Part shown: one piece after another, positions 1 to 12,928 of the stretch
How positions within the stretch are numbered: position 1 is the stretch's first letter
Layout of the letters: each line of letters begins with the position of its first letter
Assembly: GCA_039881145.1 (NCBI GenBank)
Contig: JAYKKI010000060.1
Coordinates: forward strand, 4,154,501 to 4,218,500
Direction: 5' to 3'
Source: Druceiella hillmani
Taxonomy: Eukaryota; Arthropoda; Insecta; Lepidoptera; Hepialidae
DNA length: 64,000 nucleotides
Made by a program: the position numbers and the translations under genes
Notes under the pieces: generated by a model
Told to the model about the DNA's origin: nothing
Seen by the model: only the letters and a program-made list of their open reading frames with translations
Database searches by the model: none

Positions 1-139
1 CATTAGCAAATATTTTGGGATAAAATACCTGATATTTCTTAATGTTCAACAGATAATTGTAATAATACAACAATACAGATTTTAATACATAATCAAGAAT
101 ATAATATTATTACAAAGAAAATCTGTACTATTAAAAATA

Positions 140-1130
140 TTTGTTGAACTGTCGTTAAAATCCTCCACTGCCAGGTATCATCGCTCATAGGCAGATGATC
201 TCCAATTATACACACATACTGACCCCAGTAATACCTATAACGCTGTTAATTCCTTGAATCCAGATCTAAGTTTGATTGGTCAATGGACTCCCTTATCAAT
301 CCCACTAAGTCCCAGGCCATGGTTATTGGTAGTAGGAAATTTCATTATACGATTAGTATACCTAATCTACCACAACTGTTAATATATGATGCAGTCATCC
401 CATTCTCTTTTACTGTCAAAGACTTGGGTCTAGTGATCGATCAATTTCTTAATTGGATTTGAGTGATGTCAGTTGTCGCGTCTATAGCAGAGTACACTCT
501 CTTGAATGTCTTTCAACCTGTGTCAAACACCGCTACTACATCTAATAGATTACAGAGATGTGTGCTACACTAGACTACGGAGATATGTGATCTTTCAGAA
601 CGATTGCTTAACAAACTTCGACGCCTTCAACATTTATGAATTCGCTACATTTTCAACCTCAAATCTGATCATGTTTCTGGCCTTAGGATGGGGCTCAGAT
701 GGATGGAGATTCATAACCGGCGTAATTTTCACATTTTTTCACTGCTTTATAATATTTGAAATAACACTTACAGCCCCACTCATCTTGGTCCAAAATTCAC
801 AGCCCTTTCTAGCCATTGCCTTGGTCTATATTCTGACAAGCTTCTCACGCATCCTATCCCGAAACATTCTACTTCTTTCTATGAGCATTCATTCACTGTT
901 AATACTGCCGAGTTATGGAATAAACTCAATTCGGACATCAGACTTTCACCATCTTGATGCAAAACCTCACCCGATATTATGTTTTTTTCGTTTTCTTTGG
1001 TCTCTTTTAATGTTTTCCAATATTTCACCTTTTACATATTGTTATCACATGTGGCTATCTGCCCTTGCTGTTTATTTATTAATGCATTGTAACTTTGGTT
1101 AACTGTAAGAGATCACTCCTGTAGCAATGA
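140..1130 (+). pseudogene. Non-LTR retrotransposon relic, C-terminal part of reverse transcriptase
   Basis: Decayed 3' part of a LINE of the Jockey/CR1-like group, readable on the plus strand only by shifting among frames. Recognisable pieces include 'DLQLYTHTDPSNTYNAV' (about 190-245), 'KDLGLVIDQFLNW' (about 420-460), 'LDYGDM' (about 570), 'SDHVSGLRMGLRWME' (about 665) and 'AELWNKLNSDIRLSPS' (about 900-955), which follow the usual order downstream of the catalytic box. Frameshifts and stops are frequent, so no protein is made. A 198-codon open frame at 506-1102 lies out of frame with these motifs and is a by-product. The 3' tail just after it (about 1088-1155) recurs at 45975-46060. The clade assignment is from memory of family motifs. 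Confidence 0.7.
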
Positions 1131-2419
1131 GTTCGCCAGATGATCGCTCATCAAAGTTATAAAATATTTGATTCTCATGTGAAAAAAATCAGCAGTTGAG
1201 GCCTATTAAATCACAGTTAGTAAATAAAAAATTGTCTCATTTTCATTTGAATTTTATACACAAGCTGTGTATGCATTATTAAGTATATACATAATTATAA
1301 ATACATGCAATACCAGATCAAAACTTAATTACGTAATTCATTATCAGCTGAATAACCATTCGTATTCTGTTCATTTACGATACCTAGCTTTAAGTTATTA
1401 ATAACATTTTTTGTATTGCAATTAAAATATATGTTTCCTCGTCACTTGCACAATATTGATTATAACAACGTCAGACGGTAAATTGATTTTCACACAGAAA
1501 ACTTGTCCACAAACTAAATTAAAATTCTGCTAACGTCTAATTTGCAATATTAATATATTTTTATTTTAAAAATAAATATGATTGGATAATAGCAAATGCT
1601 TTTCGACAATGATCTCAAAAACAATACAAGATATATTTTTGCATAGCAACTAGTGCACTCAAAAGGGCCCGTGCAAAAAACATAAAGGTCTTTTGAAAAC
1701 AACAGAAGTAAGAACTTTTGGTTACATGTTTGTCAATATAATTTTATCATCAGAAAGTAGTAAATGTCATTTATCGTAAGGAGTTAGGTACGCTGTAGGA
1801 ACTTCATACAACAAGATGACAGCCATGTAATGAAAAGTTCATTAATTAATCACCAGCTGTCACTGTATCTTGCATGTTCTCTTATATCAAAATTTCGAGA
1901 CTTTGAAATGTCAATTTATTTTTAGAATATTTTTGGTTTGTTATTAATTTCCTGTAGCTCTGAAATTCATGTCAGGTCGAGGATTGTAGAGTGAACCAAA
2001 TGAACAAAAGTGACTATTATTTCCTTGCATAGTTCAATATTATTTCAAATTGGAATTGATTAGTTTTGTGTTTATGATATCACATCTAGATACACAACTT
2101 CCTTCTTGCATTATGTATTTTTCCGTTTCATTAATGTGTTTGTATATAATTAAATTATTATTACAATTAACATTAAAGTTTCCATTAAAAATTCACATTT
2201 TAGTTTAAAAGCCTGCCAAAATAGAACTCCCAGGTTCTGTACACGTTAAGCACTTATAAATATATAAGGTTAAACAATATTTTAAAATTATTTACAAATA
2301 TTAATTTTTCACAACATAAATATATTTCGGACTCTATTTTCGCATGCGTAAAATTACGGTGCATATTTTAAATATTACAAATTCTAGGATAGTCGCTATA
2401 GGTTTTCTGTAATCTTCTA
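1131..2419. other. AT-rich non-coding stretch inside Hr96 (intron 2)
   Basis: No gene or clear repeat seen. It lies downstream of Hr96 coding exon 2 on the minus strand. I looked for the next ligand-binding-domain exon on the minus strand between 1 and 4149 and could not find one. Confidence 0.5.
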
Positions 2420-2477
2420 GTTAGATTTTACCACATACATGACTTTTTATTATAAGTAATTTACATGACTTTTGGTT

Positions 2478-2740
2478 CATGGGGGGGGGGGGGCGATGAG
2501 TTGGGACAGATGGGCATCCGTCCCAGCTCCTAACTCGCATATTTTTTAGAATTTTTTTAGATTCTCTATTTTTTGTTGTTGTCGTGTCCACATGAGATGA
2601 AGAAGATATCTTTTGGAAAAATGGTTGCCAAAGCTTCGAAAGGTTGTACTTCTTCCAGTCCTGCTTGATGAGCAGCCGGGAATCGAATGCCGGAGCGCCG
2701 CACACTCAACGGCTGTATATCTTGTGATCAACCCATACGA
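2478..2740 (-). repeat. Possible tRNA-related SINE or LINE fragment ending in a 13-G run
   Basis: On the minus strand the segment holds GCATTCGATTCCCGGCTGC (about 2675-2695), which resembles a tRNA B-box/T-arm, 25-40 bp after an A-box-like GCCGTTGAGTGTGCGG. It continues into 'GGACTGGAAGAAGTACAACC', then a small hairpin GGGACGGATGCCCATCTGTCCC-like block (about 2500-2525), and a run of 13 C (13 G on the plus strand, 2481-2493). Composition is markedly more GC-rich than the surroundings, consistent with an inserted element. The class is uncertain. Confidence 0.4.
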
Positions 2741-3285
2741 TACGTTATTTAAAATTGAGAAACAAAATTTTTGTATTCTTCCTTTTTTAAAAGCCCTTTC
2801 AAATGACAGCCTACACGATATAAAAAATTTAAAAAAAATTGTTGGATATCGTATTTATCACCACTTTAATTTTTATACAAATATTTAAAAAAAGTTAACT
2901 AGTACCTCAATTAATGCTCTAAATATGACTCAAATATAGTTTTTCTATATTAACATCTGATTTGTGACTCATTTTTCAGAACACTATCTTAAAGAGAGTG
3001 GAAACACATTTTTTTCTATACTTCCCATGTTATTCAATATTATAAACTATGTTATTAAGAGGTTATTACTATATTTTGATGTAACAATCTAACAATCTTG
3101 ATTTATTACAGATTCTGCGAATCGCAGACTTATTCACAATATTTATAAAATCTCAAATATCTTTTTAAATAATCACTTAAAATTTGTGTTTTTTAAAGTG
3201 AAGGATTGTTTTCTAATGTTTTTTTTAATTATATGCGTAAAAGATGGCCCAAAAAGGTAGTGTTTTAAAATCATAATAATCATTT

Positions 3286-3378
3286 TAATATTTTATGAAA
3301 TTGTATAAATTAGGCGTATAATAGTACTAATATAAAATAGGTTACGAAACAAAATGCTCAAAGTACCACCTGAGAAAT

Positions 3379-3433
<55 letters not shown>

Positions 3434-3925
3434 AAAGAAGACTGTATGTGTCACGTTTAGCCTAATGTAATTGAGTTTTTATATTTAAAACTAAACCAAA
3501 CCAGTTGTTAACAATAATTGATTTATATAGTTTACTTTTTTTGTAACTGGCAACATGAAAAAGTATGGAGTCTTTAGAGAAATAAATAATTTGGCTGTCA
3601 TGTTTTACGGACGTTCTATTATTTTATAAAGTGTATTTTAAAGACAAGAATTGGTTAAATTCTTCGTCATATCTCAACAGTATGTATGTAAAGACAGCCT
3701 TTTTACCATGACCACCTACTTGAGGTTTTCGTGGCAGATGCCCCTTTGTCTCTTGGTGTGCGTAAGGGAGTTTGGCCCCGGTGGGTGGGTGTGGGTGGCA
3801 AAAATGTAATAAAATATTTCTATCCTTTTCTACCACATTAATATTTTATGAAATTATATAAATTAGGCATGTAACGGTACCAATATAAAAAAGGTTACGA
3901 AACGAGATGCTCAAAGTACCCATCT
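3286..3925. repeat. Direct repeat of about 87 bp flanking a GC-richer insert
   Basis: The block 3286-3372 (from TTAATATTTTATGAAATTGT to GCTCAAAGTACC) is repeated with about 88% similarity at 3839-3925, in the same orientation. Between them lie the AT microsatellite and a GC-richer segment (about 3690-3810, TTTGGCCCCGGTGGGTGGGT). This is two diverged monomers of about 553 bp or a duplicated flank; no coding evidence was found. Confidence 0.5.
3380..3434. repeat. (AT)n microsatellite
   Basis: Uninterrupted AT dinucleotides except for one GT interruption near 3417. Confidence 0.95.
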
Positions 3926-4149
3926 AAGCAAATAATGTTATAAAGCCTATTTTCGAACCCAGCACAAACTGCCTGAAGTATCAAAATGTAGATTTTTTAA
4001 ATATGTTTTTTTTATACAATACTGTTTTTAATAAATACTGTTATTTTAGTTTGGAAGTGGTTAATAAAACTTTATATATGTAGATGAATACATATACTCG
4101 AAGATTCTGGAGAGAGAAAAGAACCTATATATGCTTTATTTATAATTAC

Positions 4150-4369
4150 TTTCAAACTTGCCGAGCCCCCAATCAGTCCGCTAATATCATCATCGATAGG
4201 CGCGTGCAACGCCTTGTTGGCTACGATAAGTTCGTTCAGCTTGGCTCGCTCTACCTCGTTCAGCTCCCGGCTGGACTTGTGACTCTGTGCCACAGAGCTG
4301 TACGCCTCAAATTCTAGTTTGATCGCTTCACAGAGTATAGACTCTATTGAGTTGGGCTCTATTGGTATC
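4150..4369 (-). CDS. Hr96: Hr96 nuclear receptor, coding exon 2 (start of ligand-binding domain)
   Basis: This 220-bp exon encodes 73 residues, beginning IPIEPNSIESILCEAIKLEF and including ELNEVERAKLNELIVANKAL, which matches the first helices of DHR96/NR1J ligand-binding domains as I know them. The acceptor is TTTTGCAG at 4370-4377 (minus strand). The first base completes the Arg codon left split (CG|G) by the donor at 48727, so the join keeps frame. The likely donor is AAA|GTAATT at 4149, which leaves phase 0 after '...SASLK' and suits continuation into the conserved 'VI(N)' of the family. An alternative GC donor (TCG|GCAAGT at about 4161) would end the exon slightly earlier. The rest of the domain (helices 3-12) is not in the window. 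Hr96 is a nuclear receptor linked to lipid/sterol and xenobiotic response in insects. Confidence 0.85.
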
Positions 4370-5436
4370 CTGCAAAAGAACAATATAATTGGTTAAGCAT
4401 GAATACTGTCGAGATGATGAAAAATGGGGACGTAACTATAAAATGATATCGCAAATAAAGTGTGACTTTCTAGTTTAAGTAAATAAGTTATGGGAAAAAT
4501 TTGACTATAATAATAAAAAAATTTGAAAAGCTTCTAGCTAAAAAAAAAATTTTTACTAGTCGTTAAAATTTAATGCTTTTTTTCCTACATATGTTTTATA
4601 ATTTTGAATATCGTGTATTGGGATTAAACAAACAAAAATGGTGAATATAGCAGTTGCTATATTAATTTTTTCAACAATTTTATAGCCTATACTACCCCGC
4701 ATTGTTAAAATAAATGCAATGATAACACAGTTTGATAGATTAAATTATGATCTACTGTGGAACATTATATTCATATCATTAACACAACCATTCTTTTGGC
4801 TTCTTTAGTGTGGATGTCATAATTAAATTTGTATGTATTACTAAAGTATGTTGTTAATATAACTGTTTAAGACGAAATTATATTCAAGTGAATTAGGTTG
4901 TTGAATAAATAGGTAAATATATTAAATATTCCATTTAAATATTTGACATTACCATCCAATTTTTGACATTAGCATCCAATTTTTTTTATAGAAGACAAAT
5001 ATATATATACAACATGGTCTTTAAAACCCATTTTAATTTAATCATTACAATGTGTTTTGAGGATAATATACACAATCATTAACATACAGATGTCTATGCC
5101 TGCCATATTGGAATTTTCTTATAATCTACCACTTGAACCTCATTTGTGAAAATCAGATTGGTAATTTAAGAGTTAGTAGGAAACATATGGTTCACAAAGT
5201 ACAGTGGCACGATCACCCTAAAAGGTGTACAGTTCAGGTTGCCTATATACAGCTTAAAAAACTAATAAGATTAGCGTAATATATTCTGCCATATTATTGT
5301 AATATGTACTCTTGTAATATGTATTCAATATCAAGGTGAAGAAATCATTGTCCGAACAATATACATATAAAAGTACAATCAACGTCACAATGTAAACATT
5401 GCATGCACTATTGGGTTTTATTAAAGCAGTAAAATT

Positions 5437-6405
5437 GTTGCTAGTTCTATCGTCAAAACTGATGTGAAGTTTTCAAGTGTTTAATGATAATTGATGAAGC
5501 TAAGCTGCATGTGTACTTATAGAGCTGCCTTACTTCGTGTAAAGCCTGGCTCTAACATGAAGTTGTGATAGATGTAAAATTGTCGCTAGTTCTATCGTCA
5601 AAACTGATGTGAAGTTTTCAAGTGTTTAATGATAATTGATGAAGCTAAGCTGCATGTGTACTTATAGAGCTGCCTTAGTTCATGTAAAGCCTGGCTCTAA
5701 CACGAAGTTGTGATAGATGTAAAATTGTCGCTAGTTCTATCGTCAAAACTGACGTGAAGTTTTCAAGTGTTTAATGATAATTGATGAAGCTAAGCTGCAT
5801 GTGTACTTATAGAGCTGCCTTACTTCGTGTAAAGCCTGGCTCTAACATGAAGTTGTGATAGATGTAAAATTGTCGCTAGTTCTATCGTCAAAACTGATGT
5901 GAAGTTTTCAAGTATTTAGGATAATTGATGAAGCTAAGCTGCATGTGTACTTATAGAGCTGCCTTAGTTCATATAAAGCCCGGCTTTAACATGAAGTTGT
6001 GATAGATGTAAAATTGTCACCAGTTCTTCCGTCAAAACTGATGTGAAGTTTTCAAGTGTTTAATGATAATTAATGAAGCTAACCTGCATGTGTACTTATA
6101 GAGCTGCCTTAGTTCATGTAAAGTCTGCCTTTAACATGAAGTTGTGATAGATGTAAAATTGTCGCTAGTTATTTCGTCAAAACTGACGTGAAGTTTTCAA
6201 GTGTTTAAGGATAATTGATGAAGCTAAACTGCATATGTACTTATAGAGCTGCCTTAGTTCATATAAAGCCTGGCTTTAACATGATGTTGTGATAGATGTA
6301 AAATTGTCGCTAGTTCTTTCGTCAAAACTGATGTAAACTTTTCAAGTGTTTAATGATAATCGATGAAGCTAAGCTACGTGTATTTATAGAGTTGCTTTAG
6401 TTCAT
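5437..6405. repeat. Tandem array, 145-bp monomer, about 6.7 copies
   Basis: The marker GTCGCTAGTTCT (first copy GTTGCTAG) starts at 5437, 5582, 5727, 5872, 6016, 6161 and 6306, so the period is 145 bp (one 144). The first four copies are nearly identical and later ones diverge, giving a polarity of decay left to right. No coding frame is kept. Confidence 0.95.
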
Positions 6406-7264
6406 GTTTTTTTTGGATTGTTGCTATTAAAAATGAGTTTGGAGAAAGATATTGTGATCTGTGAGGAATTAAAATGTGGAGATCAGTTACATGAACATAT
6501 TACCTTTACTTTAGACAGAAAAAAATATTATAATTTCGCCTAGACTTATTCCCTACAACCCTTAATAGCACAAACTTCTAAATCACGCGAAAGATATTTT
6601 CATCATGCAATACATAAAGTTCACGGATCAGTCAGTTGTTCATATTTGAATAATTGTTTTATAGGAATTGCATCTTTTTAAAGAAAAACCGTTTGTAATA
6701 TGTCAGGTTACTATGATTTAAATAAATTAGGTAACACCATTAAGACTTCAAATTTTAAAATATTTAAACGCTGTTGTATATTTGCATAATTTTGATAAAA
6801 AATGTGTAGAAACAACTGTGTCTCATCATTTGTCTGGTTAAATAATTATTAAGTTCAATATAAAAGTTGATAATAATGGGAATATTTTTACATGATTAAT
6901 CGGTATTGTTCGTCACTTGGCTATACAAGAATTATCCTTTAGATTTTTTGATGTAATTACTATTTTCCATGCTTTTTATTTAAGTGTGGATATTAAGACT
7001 TGATTCATACTATTAAGCAACTCTAGGTTCGCACCAAAATATATAATATTAATTCATAGCTATACTCCGCACTAAGTGAATAAATATATTTATAAATAAA
7101 TTACTAGCCTATATACATTTGCATAATGCTACACTTCACCTCTGCTTCAGTTCGTTCAAAAAGAATATTTTAATTCATAGGTATGAACTCATAGGTCATA
7201 ACTAATACAAAAATAGATTATTAAATTAGTTTTGTTTCTTAATAATTAAAAGAGCTGTAGTATT

Positions 7265-7560
7265 GAATATATTTGGCGTTAATTTTGTAGAAATTCATTA
7301 TTCACAATTAAATGAAACTACGTGATGTAGTATTATTTCTACTTTCTTTAAGTTCTTTACCACGACCTAGGTTTCGTTGTATTACAATATCTTCAGGCTA
7401 TTAGCAAAGATCTCTGGTGGGCTATTAGCAAAAATCTTTGCTAATGGGCCGCCTGAAGATGTTGTAACACAATGAAACCGTATTAAAGAACTTAAAGAAA
7501 GTAGAAATAATACTACATCACATAGTACATCACATAGTTTAATTGAGAGCTGTAGTAGTA
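7265..7560. repeat. Fold-back repeat with degenerate hammerhead arms, copy 1
   Basis: The left arm (about 7265-7410) and inverted right arm (about 7430-7560) share the family sequence TTAAATGAAACTACGTGATG ... CCACGACCTAGGTTTCGTTG. The minus-strand hammerhead core at 7360-7396 keeps CUGAAGA, GAAA and the stem III/UC block. However, the base of stem II is an A-C mismatch and the upstream stem I strand is missing. The right-arm copy (about 7450-7490) has changed stem II and lost the UC block. Confidence 0.75.
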
Positions 7561-7891
7561 ATGGTTAATTTATTATTAAATTATTAAGTAATTATTTTAC
7601 TCCAATATTTACTTTCGGAAATTTGGTAAAACTATGCATATATTTTTAAAATTTTTTTATAACTCGAAATTTTTAGAAAGGATTTAGTTACTAAAAATTT
7701 TGGGTATTCATTATTGATTGTGCTATAATTGTATTAAGATTATAATTAAAGAAAGTATTTAATTACATCTTAATAAATTAACTAATTAGATATGATATGT
7801 TAGTGCCCAGTTTTACAAGTAACAAAATGATTTCATAATATCGTTAGTGTTTTCCTTGCTAATTACTAATTAAATTTCTTAAACAAGAGTC

Positions 7892-8390
7892 ATGGTGAAA
7901 AAAGGTGCAAAAACTGTATATTCTACATCAGGAAGGAGGGTAGTATTTTATACTGTCCCTTGAACCGTCGCAGATGGAACATTAATGCCAGCCTTTGTAT
8001 TGTTTACACATAAACGGATTCCTCAAAATATTCTGTCTAACCATTCACGAGATGGGACCAAATTTTTTTTCAGTATGCCCCATTTATTTTTATCCTTGAA
8101 AGAGAACCTCAAGCTGTTTGTCAGTTATCGCTTCCACTAAGTGAATTTTGTAGTGACCGTGGGACTATTTTAATTACTTTACTTCCTAACTCAAATACCT
8201 TGAAAAAAATCTATACTTGGAGAATATTAAATAAAGCAAGTCATCTTAAATGTGATAACATTGTGCCAATTCTCCAGTGAATGTTTTCATATTGAAGGTT
8301 GTCACTACACAAAATGGATTTTAGGATGTGAGCTTCATCCATTCATTTCCAATGCTTCAGATTTATCAACGGCTTATCAAGACATCTGTT
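7892..8390 (+). pseudogene. pogo/Tigger-like DDE transposase relic
   Basis: Plus-strand reading with frame changes gives MVKKGAKTVYSTSGRR, ADGTLMPAFVLFTHKRIPQN, NHSRDGTKFFF, then LPLSEFCSDRGTILITLLPN and finally CELHPFISNASDLS. This is the order seen in the DDE_1 transposase core of pogo/Tigger-type elements: strand motif, the region around the second catalytic Asp, and the C-terminal 'GI.PFN..A' block. The Asp-Asn-His stretch expected before LPLSEF is lost in a frameshifted segment. A stop after 'YTVP' and several shifts show it is dead. Terminal inverted repeats were not found. Confidence 0.7.
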
Positions 8391-9705
8391 AGTAAGAGTA
8401 CTATTGTGTTGGCAGGTGTCGATGTTGTCACATCTCACACGTTTCAACTACAAACATAAAACCAGATGAGTTTCATCGGCAGTAAGGGCTACATGGTGGG
8501 TGGTCAGATGTATCAAAAATGAAAATCTTGTAATATTTTAATGGAAGTTACTGAAAATTCATTACATGTTAAAATTGTGTTAGGAAATGAACGTAAAAAC
8601 TCAACACTTGGGAATAAGTTAGACTTCAATATTGCTACACTGTAATAAAAGGTAATTTGCACAATTCTTTGTAGCTACCTGCGTCCAATACATTGAATAT
8701 GGGAAACAATTAATTTTGTTGAATATTGGAAACACTTGATTTCAGACTGATGTCAGCTTAATAAGCTCAACTCCAAACACTCAACCAAGCTCAACAATTG
8801 TTATGGACGTGATTAGCGAAGCGACAACTGAAAACAAGCTAAATGCTGAAAACGAGTTTAATAATAAGGATGTGTGAAGTTTCAGCAGAATCAACGAGTA
8901 CTGCTGGAAAAATTGAACTGACACAGCTACTGACACAGCAATTAATAATTGTAAAGCAATCATACGAATTAACAGCGTCTTTTAAAAAATAATTGGCCGG
9001 GAAAGAAGGAGAGGGTTCAAGTTGGCCTTTGCAATTTAAATTGAACTAATTATTTGTGTTTAATTTTAAAACTAATTATAAGAGAAGTAAACGCATTAAA
9101 ATACTTATAGAACTTCAGTAGTAGGACGTCTTTGTGTTTTTAAAATTAAAAAAGATGTCATAACTAGTGTTCCAATTTCAAAATTATAATATAGCTTTAA
9201 CGCAATATAGTTTTAGAATACTTTAAAGGTAACCAGTTTTGAGGATTTTCAGTGTTGCCCATAAACAAAATTATTATCAGTAAAAAAATATTTTTAACAA
9301 ATTGTACAATTATTTCAACATTATTTTAAACACTATTAATGATTTTGGTCTCTATTAATATTAACACATTCTCAAAAGTCACCAGGATCTGAGAGGAAAA
9401 TCTACTAACACAGCACATATGTTTTAGTATTCTATCATGACACCAACTAACATTTATTTTTTTAGGATATATTTAAAACATTCTAAGCAATTTAACAAAC
9501 GACACTCATATGTCATGCTTGCCTATAGTTGAATAATTTATTTTGGGACACATATATGTGACACATTTAATTTAAAGAAAACGTATTGGATTGGTAAGAT
9601 AAAACCAAATAAAAACATATTTCATAGCGTAATACTAATTTCTGTCATGATAAATTTTAGTAATATCTATCAATACATAGGCCAATGTGTATAGGTGTAC
9701 GATGT

Positions 9706-9737
9706 GAGAAAATATGTATAGGTATACATATTTTCTC
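9706..9737. other. Perfect 15-bp palindrome with 2-nt loop
   Basis: GAGAAAATATGTATA and its exact complement are separated by GG. No oligo-T run follows that would mark a polymerase III end; the function is unknown. Confidence 0.8.
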
Positions 9738-10480
9738 AAAAACTAAAAAATGTAAACATCTCAGACCAAAGACGTCCTACAATTTTTTTATTACTTTAAA
9801 CTTAGCCAATTTGTGAAAACCTTTGGTACAAGCACTTACTACAAATAGTTAAAGAATAAATGTCATATAGTCATGATGCTGGACTCGGATAAGAAAATGG
9901 GGCATCACATATATGTGACACTGCTAACGAATGTGTTACATAGCTTCAACAGAACAGAATTTCAATTTGTATAGTGATTTTATTTTTAACACTCCATTAA
10001 TGTCTGGTCTCTCTATTAATATCTGGCCTTGAAAGAATTATTTAAAGATTCAACTTGAGTAACTTCCGCCGTGCTGCTCTCACAAGTCCATTGGTAAGAA
10101 CGGACAAACAATTCCCATTATAATCAATCAAGCAACGCTGAACTTAAATTGTGTCAAATCATTACCTTATAAAGCTATAGTCAAAGTTGATAGAGTAGTT
10201 TTTGTGGGCAGCTCAGAAGCACAGGGAAAAATGAAAATGGACTCTACTACTATAAGGAAGATTGTCAAATATACTCATCTTATACAGTATCTTCAATACC
10301 TTTTTATAGGCTCATTTCAACCAGGAACCTTTTAGTTTTATTATATCATAGACCTTTAATTTTATAACTTTGCATGTTTATGCTTTTTGTGAACCCAAAA
10401 ACAAACGGGAAGTAACTTAAGGAAAAAATATTATATTGTTTATTTTAGTCACTTTTCAATTCCTTTACAAAGTGACTAAA

Positions 10481-12826
10481 CAGACATGTATGTATGCATA
10501 TTTAACTTGTATGTAGGCGACGAGGTTCTCTTATGAGTAATGAGACCAGATTTTTGGAAAACTAAACACTGTATTAATTTTAAGTATTTTATAAATGTTT
10601 TTATAGAATAAATATTCTACTGTCTGTATTTAAATGTAAAATTTGCTGTTTTTATAGAATATTTATTCTATAAAAACATTTATAAAATACTTAAAATTAA
10701 TACAGTGTTTAGTTTTCCAAAAATCTGGTCTCATTACTCATAAGAGAACCTCGTCGCCTACATACAAGTTAAATATGCATACATACATGTCTGTATTTAA
10801 ATGTAAAATTTGCTGTTTTTATAGAATATTTATTCTATAAAAACATTTATAAAATACTTAAAATTAATAGTGTTTAGTTTTCCAAAAATCTGGTCTCATT
10901 ACTCATAAGAGAACCTCGTCGCCTACATACAAGTTAAATATGCATACATACATGTCTGTATTTAAATGTAAAATTTGCTGTTTTTATAGAATATTTATTC
11001 TATAAAAACATTTATAAAATACTTAAAATTAATACAGTGTTTAGTTTTCCAAAAATCTGGTCTCAATACTCATAAGAGAACCTCGTCGCCTACATACAAG
11101 TTAAATATGCATACATACATGTCTGTATTTAAATGTAAAATTTGCTGTTTTTATAGAATATTTATTCTATAAAACCATTTATAAAATACTTAAAATTAAT
11201 ACAGTGTTTAGTTTTCCAAAAGTCTGGTCTCAATACTCATAAGAGAACCTCGTCGCCTACATACAAGTTAAATATGCATACATACATGTCTGTATTTAAA
11301 TGTAAAATTTGCTGTTTTTATAGAATATTTATTCTATAAAACCATTTATAAAATACTTAAAATTAATACAGTGTTTAGTTTTCCAAAAATCTGGTCTCAA
11401 TACTCATAAGAGAACCTCGTCGCCTACATACAAGTTAAATATGCATACATACATGTCTGTATTTAAATGTAAAATTTGCTGTTTTTATAGAATATTTATT
11501 CTATAAAACCATTTATAAAATACTTAAAATTAATACAGTGTTTAATTTTCCAAAAATCTGGTCTCAATACTCATAAGAGAACCTCGTCGCCTACATACAA
11601 GTTAAATATGCATACATACATGTCTGTATTTAAATGTAAAATTTGCTATTTTTATAGAATATTTATTCTATAAAAACATTTATAAAATACTTAAAATTAA
11701 TACAGTGTCTAGTTTTCCAAAAATCTGGTCTCATTACTCATAAGAGAACCTCGTCGCCTACATACAAGTTAAATATGCATACATACATGTCTCGTATTTA
11801 AATGTAAAATTTGCTGTTTTTATAGAATATTTATTCTATAAAAACATTTATAAAATACTTAAAATTAATACAGTGTTTAGTTTTCCAACAATCTGGTCTC
11901 ATTACTCATAAGAGAACCTCGTCGCCTACATACAAGTTAAATATGCATACATACATGTCTGTATTTAAATGTAAAATTTGCTGTTTTTATAGAATATTTA
12001 TTCTATAAAAACATTTATAAAATACTTAAAATTAATACAGTGTTTAGTTTTCCAAAAATCTGGTCTCAATACTCATAAGAGAACCTCGTCGCCTACATAC
12101 AAGTTAAATATGCATACATACATGTCTGTATTTAAATGTAAAATTTGCTGTTTTTATAGAATATTTATTCTATAAAAACATTTATAAAATACTTAAAATT
12201 AATACAGTGTTTAGTTTTCCAAAAGTCTGGTCTCAATACTCATAAGAGAACCTCGTCGCCTACATACAAGTTAAATATGCATACATACATGTCTGTATTT
12301 AAATGTAAAATTTGCTGTTTTTATAGAATATTTATTCTATAAAACCATTTATAAAATACTTAAAATTAATACAGTGTTTAGTTTCCCAAAAATCTGGTCT
12401 CAATACTCATAAGAGAACCTCGTCGCCTACATACAAGTTAAATATGCATACATACATGTCTGTATTTAAATGTAAAATTTGCTGTTTTTATAGAATATTT
12501 ATTCTATAAAAACATTTATAAAATACTTAAAATTAATACAGTGTTTAGTTTTCCAAAAATCTGGTCTCATTACTCATAAGAGAACCTCGTCGCCTACATA
12601 CAAGTTAAATATGCATACATACATGTCTGTATTTAAATGTAAAATTTGCTGTTTTTATAGAATATTTATTCTATAAAAACATTTATAAAATACTTAAAAT
12701 TAATACAGTGTTTAGTTTTCCAAAAATCTGATCTCATTACTCATAAGAGAACCTCGTTGCCTACATACACGTTAAATATGCATACATACATGTCTGTATT
12801 TAAATGTAAAATTTGCTGTTTTTATA
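10481..12826. repeat. Tandem array, 167-bp monomer, about 13 copies plus one inverted copy
   Basis: The marker TGTCTGTATTTAAATG begins at 10621, 10788, 10953, 11120 and then about every 167 bp to 12790. Each monomer contains the near-perfect hairpin GTTTTTATAGAATA/TATTCTATAAAAAC. The first unit (10481-10619) is in the opposite orientation, head to head with the array. Copies are very similar (a few percent apart), so the array is young or homogenised. Confidence 0.95.
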
Positions 12827-12928
12827 TGCCATACAAGGGTAAGGCGAAAAGGTCTCGGCCTGACAGAGATGGCGTTCCAATCAGCGAAAATTTATATTTC
12901 CAACCTGGGCGCCCGTATCTCAAGTAGT

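Noticed and set aside
506..1102. 198-codon hydrophobic open frame
   Set aside because: It is out of frame with the LINE reverse transcriptase motifs that run through the same DNA; the hydrophobicity follows from AT-rich codons.
3624..3836. 70-codon minus-strand frame
   Set aside because: It lies in a GC-richer inserted block between direct repeats and does not resemble the missing Hr96 ligand-binding exon.
5437..6405. CTGATG and TTGATGAAGC words in the 145-bp satellite as a possible hammerhead
   Set aside because: No GAAA follows a stem II at the right distance and no stem III/UC block is present.
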